Below, piece after piece: positions 31,921-37,569 of a stretch of 37,569 nucleotides of DNA. Position numbers and translations under genes: made by a program. The notes beneath the pieces were generated by a model, which was not told where the DNA came from, did not search any database, and was given only the letters and a program-made list of their open reading frames with translations. How positions within the stretch are numbered: the stretch's first letter is position 1; the number at the start of each line of letters is the position of its first letter. Origin of the DNA: Solirubrobacterales bacterium (GTDB lineage: Bacteria; Actinomycetota; Thermoleophilia; Solirubrobacterales; 70-9); the NCBI GenBank assembly GCA_009691195.1, contig SHVA01000022.1, positions 1-37,569 on the forward strand, given 5' to 3'.

Positions 31921-33836
31921 TAACCGGCCCTGTGCAGTTGCCGGTGGATCTCGCGGGCGAGCTTACCGGGCACCCCGGGCACCGCCTCCAGTTCCTCGCG
32001 GCTTGCTCCGACCAGCTTCTCCGGCGAGCCGAAGTGCCGCAGCAGGGCCCGCTTGCGCGCGGGCCCGACGCCGCGCACCCCGTCGAGCACCGAGCCCGTC
32101 ATCGCCTTGTCGCGCCGCTGGCGGTGGAATGTGATCGCGAAGCGGTGGGCCTCGTCGCGCACTCGCTGCAGCATGCGCAGCGCCTCGGAGCCCTTGTCCA
32201 GCATCAACGGGTCGGAGCGGCCCGGTTCGAAGACCTCCTCGATCCGCTTCGCGAGGCTGATCACGGCGACTCCCCGCTCCCTCCACGGCTCGAGTGCCCG
32301 CATCCCCGCGGAGAGCTGGCCCTTGCCGCCATCGATCACGATCAGGTCGGGCAGCGCCGCAAAGCTCGCGTTGCGCTTCGGGTCGTGCGGGGAGAGGTCG
32401 GCCTGCTTCAGGTACTGGGCCATCCGGCGCTCCAGGACCTCGTTCATGGAAGCGAAGTCATCCGGTCCCGTCCCGCGCGCGGCCCCGCCCCCGTTGCCCT
32501 CTGACGAATCTCCGCGCACCCCGAACTTCCGGTAGTCGGACTTCTTCGGGGCGCCTCCCTCGAAAACGACCATCGAGGCGACCGTGTGGGTCTCCCCGAG
32601 GTTGGAGATGTCGAAGCCCTCGATCCTGACCGGCAGCCCCTCCAGCGACAGCTCCTCCTGAAGGGCGGAGAGGGCGCCGGCGCGCTGCTGGCGACCGTGC
32701 TCGCGTCGCAGCTTGTCCTGGGCGAGCGCGAGCTTTGCGTTGCGCTCGGCCAGCTCGCGCAGTCTCCGCATGTCCCCGCGTGAAGCGACCCGTACCTCCA
32801 CCTGGGAGTCGCGCTCGGCGCTCAGCGCCTCGGCCAGCAGCCCCTCCCTCCCGCGCAACTCGGGACCGACGACGACGAGCGGCGGGACCGCGGGCGTGGT
32901 CGAGTAGTAGTGCAGCAGGAAGCTCTCGGCGACATCGCTCAACTCGGTCCCCTCGCCGCCGGCGAGATAGAAGCCCTGGCGCTCGGCGAGGACTCCGTCG
33001 CGCACCTGGAACACCTGGGCGTTGGCGTCATCGCCCTCCAGCGCCATTCCGATCAGGTCGGCGGTTCCCAGCGAGGGCCCCGCGACCCGCTGGCGCTCCA
33101 TCAGGCTGCGGACGGCGTTGAGCCGGTCCCGATAGAGGGCCGCGCGCTCGAAGTCCTGTGCCTCGGAGGCCTCGTTCATCTTGGCGTCGAGGCCGTCTAC
33201 GACCTCGCGGTATCGGCCCGAGAGGAAGCCGATGATCCGGTCGATGTTCGAGCGGTACTCGTCGCGATCGATGTAGCCGACGCAGGGCGCCTGGCAGCGC
33301 TTGATGTAGTAGTCGAGGCAGGGAACACCGGACCGCCGGCCGGGCTCGGAGCCCTCACAGGTCCGGTACTGGAACAGCTTTCCCAGCAGGTCGAGCGTCT
33401 CTCGCACGCGCTTGGCCGAGGAGAAGGGGCCGAAGTAGGCCCGGCCCGGGCGATGGCGCTCGCGGGTGAAGTAGACGCGCGGGTAGTCCTCGTCGAGGCT
33501 GACGGCCACGTAGGGATAGGACTTGTCGTCGCGGAGGCGAATGTTGAAGCGGGGGCGCAGCCGCTTGATGAAGCTCTGCTCGGCCAGCAGCGCCTCGGCC
33601 TCGGTCTGGGTGACGAGGACCTCGATCGAGTCGACGCGGTCGGTCAGCTCGGTCCCGCCCAGGGACGATCCGCGGCCGCCGCCCTTGGCCGAGAAGTGGT
33701 TGGCGACCCGCTTGCGAATCGAGCGCGCCTTGCCGACGTAGAGGACGTCGCCCCGGGCGTCCTTGAACGTGTAGACGCCCGGCGCGTCGGGAAGCTCGCG
33801 GCGCCGTTCGACCAGCTTGTCGCTGTTATCGGCCAT
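31920..33836 (-). CDS. uvrC: UvrABC excinuclease subunit C
   Basis: UvrC makes both incisions around bulky DNA lesions. The 638-residue product has the GIY-YIG nuclease domain (GVYTFKDARGDVLYVGKA, with YFGPFSSAKRVRETLDLL), a cysteine cluster (CEGSEPGRRSGVPCLDYYIKRCQAPC), the UVR domain around NEASEAQDFERAALYRDRL, the RNase H-like endonuclease domain (GFDISNLGETHTVASMVVF, LIVIDGGKGQL) and C-terminal helix-hairpin-helix repeats (LDGVRGVGPARKRALL). All domains are intact. No LexA box is visible in its upstream region. It leads the uvrC-rapZ-ABC-VOC operon. Confidence 0.96.
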   Translation of the reverse strand: MADNSDKLVERRRELPDAPGVYTFKDARGDVLYVGKARSIRKRVANHFSAKGGGRGSSLGGTELTDRVDSIEVLVTQTEAEALLAEQSFIKRLRPRFNIRLRDDKSYPYVAVSLDEDYPRVYFTRERHRPGRAYFGPFSSAKRVRETLDLLGKLFQYRTCEGSEPGRRSGVPCLDYYIKRCQAPCVGYIDRDEYRSNIDRIIGFLSGRYREVVDGLDAKMNEASEAQDFERAALYRDRLNAVRSLMERQRVAGPSLGTADLIGMALEGDDANAQVFQVRDGVLAERQGFYLAGGEGTELSDVAESFLLHYYSTTPAVPPLVVVGPELRGREGLLAEALSAERDSQVEVRVASRGDMRRLRELAERNAKLALAQDKLRREHGRQQRAGALSALQEELSLEGLPVRIEGFDISNLGETHTVASMVVFEGGAPKKSDYRKFGVRGDSSEGNGGGAARGTGPDDFASMNEVLERRMAQYLKQADLSPHDPKRNASFAALPDLIVIDGGKGQLSAGMRALEPWRERGVAVISLAKRIEEVFEPGRSDPLMLDKGSEALRMLQRVRDEAHRFAITFHRQRRDKAMTGSVLDGVRGVGPARKRALLRHFGSPEKLVGASREELEAVPGVPGKLAREIHRQLHRAG

Positions 33837-33860
33837 CCCTTCACAGGGTAGGCTCCGGCC

Positions 33861-34685
33861 ATGACCACGAAGGCGATCGCACCGCCCGAGCTGGCCACCC
33901 TGGAGATCGAGATCGACGGCCGGATCGGGATCATGACCCTGAACCGGCCCGACTCGCTCAACGCGATGAGTCCCGAGATGATCGGCGAGCTGACCCTCGC
34001 CGCCGCCTGGCTAGCCGACACCGCGCCGATCCGGGCCCTGATCGTCACCGGCAACGGCCGCGCCTTCTCGTCGGGCGGCGACGTCACCTGGTTCAAGCGC
34101 GGGATCGAGGACCCCGACCACGACCTGCCCTCCGAGGTGCGCCGGGGAGCCGATGTCCTGCATCAGGCGATCGTGGACTTCCGCCGCCTTCCCTACCCGA
34201 TGATCGCTGCGGTCAACGGCCCCGCCGCGGGCGCCGGGCTCTCCCTCGCCCTCTCCTGCGACTTCCGGATCGCCTCGGACCAGGCCTTCATGGCGATCGC
34301 CTACGGGCGGATCGGAGCCTCCCCCGACGGCGGCATGACCTACTTCCTGCCCCGGGTGGTGGGCTCGGCGAAGGCGCTGGAGCTGGCGCTGGACGACCCC
34401 AACCTGACCGCCCGGGAAGCGCTCGAGCTCGGCCTCGTCGGCGAGGTCGTCCCGGCCGACGAGCTGATGCCACGCGCGCGTGAGAAGGCCGAGAAGCTCG
34501 CCGTGATGGCGCCCCACTACGTGCGTACGGCGAAGGCGCTCCTGCACGAGTCGATGGACAACAGCCTCTCCGACCACCTCCAGCTTGAGCGGCACGGGAT
34601 CGCCGACAGCATGGCCACCGAGGACCTGCGCCGGGGCGTCACAGCCTTCCTCGCGGGCGAGAAGCCCGAGTTCGAAGGCGACTAG
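33861..34685 (+). CDS. Enoyl-CoA hydratase/isomerase family protein
   Basis: The 274-residue crotonase-fold protein has the first oxyanion-hole segment GRAFSSGGDV (67-75) and the second, AVNGPAAGAGLSLA (118-130). It also has an acidic residue in RIGASPDGGMTYFLPR (Asp156), where hydratases carry a Glu. The GASPDGG pattern is closer to the isomerases (PaaG-like or delta3-delta2-enoyl-CoA isomerases) than to classical double-Glu hydratases, so isomerisation of a CoA thioester is more likely than hydration. It is a monocistronic gene divergent from uvrC, with 24 bp between them. Confidence 0.9.
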   Translation: MTTKAIAPPELATLEIEIDGRIGIMTLNRPDSLNAMSPEMIGELTLAAAWLADTAPIRALIVTGNGRAFSSGGDVTWFKRGIEDPDHDLPSEVRRGADVLHQAIVDFRRLPYPMIAAVNGPAAGAGLSLALSCDFRIASDQAFMAIAYGRIGASPDGGMTYFLPRVVGSAKALELALDDPNLTAREALELGLVGEVVPADELMPRAREKAEKLAVMAPHYVRTAKALLHESMDNSLSDHLQLERHGIADSMATEDLRRGVTAFLAGEKPEFEGD

Positions 34686-34763
34686 CCGCCTCCCCTTTAC
34701 GCACGCATTACCGGGGAGGGTCTAAGGTTGGCTCGACCTGCACCATTTCCGAAAGGGAAAGGT

Positions 34764-35201
34764 ATGAAGAAGCTCGCAACTCTTTTCGCGGTGACCGCTA
34801 TCGCCGCCCTCGGCTTGGTCGCCTGCGGCAGCAGCGACGACTCCGGCGACCCGACGACCGCGGTGGAGAACACCCCGACCACGCCCACGACCGGTGGTGG
34901 TGGCGGCGGTGGCGGCGAGACGATCAACGTCTCCGCACCGGCCGACGGCAGCTTCGCCTTTGACACGTCCTCACTGACCGCCAAGTCGGGCGAGGTGACG
35001 ATCGATTTCAACAACCCCGCCACGCTGCCCCACGACGTCAAGGTCGAGGACTCAAACGGCAAGGAGCTCGGCGGCACCGATCTCGTTGATCAGGGAACCG
35101 CCTCGGCGACCCTGGACCTCGCGCCCGGCACCTACACGTACTTTTGCGACGTGCCCGGCCACAGAGAGGGCGGCATGGAGGGAACCCTCACCGTCAACTA
35201 G
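34764..35201 (+). CDS. Cupredoxin lipoprotein (type 1 copper protein)
   Basis: From ATG 34764, preceded by AGGGAAAGG, the 145-residue product has a lipoprotein signal with lipobox LVAC (Cys21). A Thr/Pro spacer, a Gly run (about 44-51) and a plastocyanin-type domain follow. All four type 1 copper ligands are visible: His90 (LPHDVKV), Cys128 and His133 (YFCDVPGH) and Met138 (GGMEGTL). It is therefore probably a membrane-tethered electron carrier on the outer face of the membrane. Its partners are not in the gene neighbourhood, although the ccm genes in the window show that this cell makes cytochrome c. A strong terminator follows. Confidence 0.93.
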   Translation: MKKLATLFAVTAIAALGLVACGSSDDSGDPTTAVENTPTTPTTGGGGGGGGETINVSAPADGSFAFDTSSLTAKSGEVTIDFNNPATLPHDVKVEDSNGKELGGTDLVDQGTASATLDLAPGTYTYFCDVPGHREGGMEGTLTVN

Positions 35202-35225
35202 GAGTTTGCTCTCCAAGAGCAGTGC

Positions 35226-35250
35226 AACGGCCCGGCTCAGCCGGGCCGTT
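35226..35250 (+). terminator. Rho-independent terminator after the cupredoxin gene
   Basis: Perfect 11-bp arms AACGGCCCGGC (35226-35236) and GCCGGGCCGTT (35240-35250) around a 3-nt loop are followed by T and a T-containing tail (TTTGCGTT). It lies 24 bp past the cupredoxin stop and 18 bp before the end of the convergent MaoC gene, so it may serve both directions. Confidence 0.88.
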
Positions 35251-35268
35251 TGCGTTCCGGGGGAATTC

Positions 35269-35736
35269 CTACTCGGGAAGGGCGCGGCCGACCGAGTCGG
35301 CGACGCAGCAGGGCTTGTCGTTGCCCTCGACCTCGACCGTGAATCGGGTGACGACCTGGAACCAGCCACCGCCGACCTCCTCGACCTCCGTGACCTCGGC
35401 CGTGCCCCTGATCCGGGCCCCGGCCGGAACCGGCGCCGGGAAGCGGACCTTGTTCCAGCCGTAGTTGACCCCGAGCTTGAAGCCGGTGGACTCGATCAGG
35501 TCGAGCCTGAGGCCGTCGATCATCGACAGCGTCAGGTTGCCGTGCGCGACCGTGGTGCCGAACGGGCTCTCCTTCTCGGCGCGCGCGACGTCAACATGAA
35601 TCCACTGGTCGTCGCCGGAGAGGCGGGCGAAGTCGTTGATGGCCTCCTGGCTGACGGTGCGCCAGTCGCTGGGACCGATCGTCTTCCCCATCAGCCCCTT
35701 GAGCCCGTCTATGCCCTGAACCTCGGCCGTCGCCAC
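35269..35736 (-). CDS. MaoC-like (R)-specific enoyl-CoA hydratase domain protein
   Basis: The 155-residue hot-dog-fold protein starts at GTG 35736. It has the hydratase-2 motif FARLSGDDQWIHVD with Asp42 and His47, followed by SPFGTTVAHGNLTLSM, which in MaoC proteins lines the active site. The C-terminal part (FPAPVPAGARIRGTAEVTEVEEV and VTRFTVEVEGNDKPCCVAD) matches nodulation protein NodN/MaoC-type hydratases. The reaction is probably hydration of a trans-2-enoyl-CoA to the (R)-3-hydroxyacyl-CoA. A longer upstream frame to 36006 antisenses the solute-binding gene and is rejected. Confidence 0.92.
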   Translation of the reverse strand: MATAEVQGIDGLKGLMGKTIGPSDWRTVSQEAINDFARLSGDDQWIHVDVARAEKESPFGTTVAHGNLTLSMIDGLRLDLIESTGFKLGVNYGWNKVRFPAPVPAGARIRGTAEVTEVEEVGGGWFQVVTRFTVEVEGNDKPCCVADSVGRALPE

Positions 35737-35807
35737 GCGCGGCAGCTTAGCGACACCCTCCGAGGCCTCGCGCTCGGACCGATCGGGCCAGCTGATAGAA
35801 GGGCCGG

Positions 35808-36614
35808 GTGAATGGCTCGGCAACCCCTCGGCTGCTCGCCGCGATCGCCGTCGGCGCCGGCTGTCTGGGACTGGCCGCCTGTGGCGGAGGGGAGGGCGGC
35901 AGCGAGGGCGACCCCTCCACGCCCACCCCGCCGCGGCGGAGCTTCGAGCTGGAGCTGGTGATCGGCGACCTGGTTCCCCCCTCGGGGCCCAAGTCCCTCG
36001 GTCCACCGCAGCAGAAGGCCGCCAACTTTGCGATCGCCGAGATCAATGACGCGATCGGCAAGGCCGATGCGGACCACATCGTCGAGATCGCCCACCAGCA
36101 GGTGGCCCCGTCGGGTGCCGCCAGGGGCGCCGGGGTGCTGGATGGCGCCGAGTGCATCGTCGGGCCGCCGACCGCTCGCGAAGCCGGCGCTCGCTCCGGC
36201 CGCGCGCTGGCGATCCTGACCTCCCCAGCGCCCGGTCACAGGAGCCGGGCCCGGGGCGGCTCCCTCGCGGCGCAGCTGACCAAGTCCACGGTCTCCCCCG
36301 ACCAGGTTGACGGCGACGCAGCGGCCGCATTCGCCGGCGCGCTCTCGAGCTTCACCCCCAAGGAGGCCCCCCGGGGACCTCACGACGCCCGCTACTTCGA
36401 CGCGGCCGTCCTCTGCTACCTCGCCGCGGTCGGGGCCGGCGCCACGGACCCGCGCCGGATGGCAAGGTCCCTCGCCGAGATCGACCGCCCCGACGGCGCA
36501 CCCTTCACCTGGGAGCAGCTTCCCGACGCGATCGAGGCGCTCGAGCGTGGAACCCCGATCGACTACATCGGCGCGTCGGGCGCCTTGGACATCGCCTGGA
36601 GCAGGCGCCCCTAG
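35808..36614 (+). CDS. Shortened branched-chain amino acid-type solute-binding lipoprotein
   Basis: The 268-residue product has a lipoprotein signal with lipobox Cys25 (LGLAACGGG). The N-terminal piece of a type I periplasmic binding protein follows (ELVIGDLVPPSGPKSLGPPQ, then QKAANFAIAEINDAIGKAD and DGAECIVGPPTAREAG), and then the C-terminal hinge and closing region (YFDAAVLCYLAAVGAGATDP and WEQLPDAIEALERGTPIDYI, then GASGALDI). Family members are normally around 400 residues. The middle part that forms most of the second lobe is replaced by a short region (about 145-190). It may be a non-transport relative or a deletion product still in frame. No permease or ATPase genes of this system are nearby. 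Confidence 0.78.
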   Translation: MNGSATPRLLAAIAVGAGCLGLAACGGGEGGSEGDPSTPTPPRRSFELELVIGDLVPPSGPKSLGPPQQKAANFAIAEINDAIGKADADHIVEIAHQQVAPSGAARGAGVLDGAECIVGPPTAREAGARSGRALAILTSPAPGHRSRARGGSLAAQLTKSTVSPDQVDGDAAAAFAGALSSFTPKEAPRGPHDARYFDAAVLCYLAAVGAGATDPRRMARSLAEIDRPDGAPFTWEQLPDAIEALERGTPIDYIGASGALDIAWSRRP

Positions 36615-36628
36615 CGGCAGCGGCCGCT

Positions 36629-37569
36629 CTACTTCACCAGCCTTACCTCGAGCGTCGGCACCAGCAGCGAGCCAGAGCCGTCGAGGAGGGCGAGGATCCG
36701 GGCGACGTAGGCGGCGGTCTCGGCGAAGGGCGCGGCGCAGCCGCAGGCGGCTACCGCGCCGGGGCCGGCGTTATAGGCAGCGAGCGCCAGCGGGATTGAG
36801 TGGAACTGATGCAGCAACCGCGACATCAGGTGGGCCTGGGCGTCGATCGCCGCCACCGGGTCGAAGGGGTTGCGCAAGCCGTACGCGGCCGCGGTCGAGG
36901 GGATGAACTGGGCGATGCCCTGGGCTCCGGCCGAGGAGACGGCATTGGGGTTGAAGCCGGACTCCGCCATCAGCTGCGCCGCCAACACGGCGCCCGATAC
37001 GCCCCACCGCGCCGCGGAGCGCTCGATCGGCGCCCGGAACCGCGCGGGCACGAAGGCGGGCAGTCCCGCGGCCGCCCCGGCCCCGTCACCGCCACCGTTG
37101 CCCGCGGCCGAGCATGGCGCCGGTCCGGCGACGAAGCCGTAGTGCCACGGCTCCCAGGAGTAGCGCTGAAGGAAGCCGAAGCGGCGCGCGTTCGCCGCGA
37201 GCCAGCCGTAGGCGGAGGGCGGGCCGAGGTCGAGCTCGGTCGCGCAGCGATGCAGCGACCGGCCCGGGGGCGCGACCATCCGGGGGTCGGGGTTGCGCGC
37301 GAACAGCACCGCCTGCTCGGCGTCGGAGCGAAAGCCAGAGTTGACCACCAGCCCGAGTCCAGAACGCCCAGCCGACGCGGCCATCCGGTCGAACGCCCGG
37401 GCGGCGTCGGGCCGCATCCCCTCGCCGTTGCGATACGCGAGCGGCCCCGAGTAGCCGCCCCCGCTCGCCGTGCCCGGCAGCCCCGACCACTCGCCGCCGG
37501 GAGGCGACGCCTCGGCCACCGCGCTCGCCACGACCGCGATCGGGCGCCGCCGGCCCGAGGAGCGCTCGA
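36629..37569 (-). CDS. VanY-type D,D-carboxypeptidase fused to a lytic transglycosylase (5' end beyond window)
   Basis: This is a cell-wall enzyme with two catalytic domains. The first (about residues 40-130 of the visible part) is an M15B/VanY peptidase with VVNSGFRSDAEQAVLF, the zinc-site segment SLHRCATELDLG and the closing WEPWHYGF. The second is an SLT domain (about 165-290) with catalytic Glu in LMAESGFNPNAVSSAGAQGI and AQFIPSTAAAYGL, then LALAAYNAGPGAV. One polypeptide could thus trim stem peptides and cut glycan strands. The frame is open through the right edge (RRRPIAVVASAVAEA looks like part of a signal peptide), so GTG 37531 is possible but the start probably lies beyond the window. 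Confidence 0.9.
   Translation of the reverse strand, partial: ERSSGRRRPIAVVASAVAEASPPGGEWSGLPGTASGGGYSGPLAYRNGEGMRPDAARAFDRMAASAGRSGLGLVVNSGFRSDAEQAVLFARNPDPRMVAPPGRSLHRCATELDLGPPSAYGWLAANARRFGFLQRYSWEPWHYGFVAGPAPCSAAGNGGGDGAGAAAGLPAFVPARFRAPIERSAARWGVSGAVLAAQLMAESGFNPNAVSSAGAQGIAQFIPSTAAAYGLRNPFDPVAAIDAQAHLMSRLLHQFHSIPLALAAYNAGPGAVAACGCAAPFAETAAYVARILALLDGSGSLLVPTLEVRLVK

Overview
The window is about 37.6 kb of GC-rich, gene-dense chromosome. Compact operons, many GTG/TTG starts and 1-8 bp gene overlaps are typical of Actinomycetota. Several traits point, by inference, to the class Thermoleophilia (Solirubrobacterales or Gaiellales type): a Gram-positive-type LexA box, a c-di-AMP riboswitch ahead of an RlpA-like cell-wall gene, a bacterial type A RNase P RNA, a cysteine-type CcmE, and many small lipoproteins. 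It is mostly core chromosome. The only mobile DNA is the end of an IS3-family element at the left edge. I found no CRISPR array, prophage, defence island or secondary-metabolite cluster.

Layout. 1-346: IS3 end with the start of OrfA, inserted after about 20 codons of a small gene. 397-3700: DUF255 thioredoxin-fold protein, SnoaL-like protein and a frameshifted alpha/beta hydrolase. 3787-5877: glutamine synthetase, divergent from a cysteine-free carboxymuconolactone-decarboxylase-fold protein whose promoter carries a palindromic operator. 5911-8385: RlpA-like protein behind a ydaO riboswitch, then a short-chain dehydrogenase and a methyltransferase. 8385-9830: rnpB, a zinc-ribbon protein, lexA with its SOS promoter, and tRNA-Leu(GAG). 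9970-17083: cytochrome c maturation genes in two blocks (ccmE-ccmF-ccmI-like on minus with secG; ccmG-ccmH on plus), separated by two lipoproteins, a DUF1684 protein and tRNA-Gly(CCC). 17095-20490: argS, rlmH and an M48 protease. 20551-23006: metallophosphoesterase, a repeat-bearing lipoprotein and a membrane Ser/Thr kinase. 23019-28828: tgt and the lower-glycolysis operon gap-pgk-tpiA-gpmI. 28886-33836: VOC protein, ABC exporter, rapZ and uvrC. 33861 to the end: enoyl-CoA hydratase, cupredoxin lipoprotein, MaoC hydratase, a shortened solute-binding lipoprotein and a VanY-lytic transglycosylase fusion running off the window.

How the genes work together. The Ccm genes form a nearly complete System I pathway: CcmE carries haem, CcmF ligates it, and CcmG/CcmH handle apocytochrome thiols. 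CcmA-D are not in the window. Four consecutive glycolytic enzymes are co-transcribed with overlapping ends. LexA appears to autoregulate and to co-express a small zinc-ribbon protein. The sites I would look at first are the cysteine-free CMD protein with its operator, the CcmE cysteine variant, the altered ArgRS HIGH region, the contracted solute-binding protein and the two single-base frameshifts. I do not see convincing evidence for a wholly new system.
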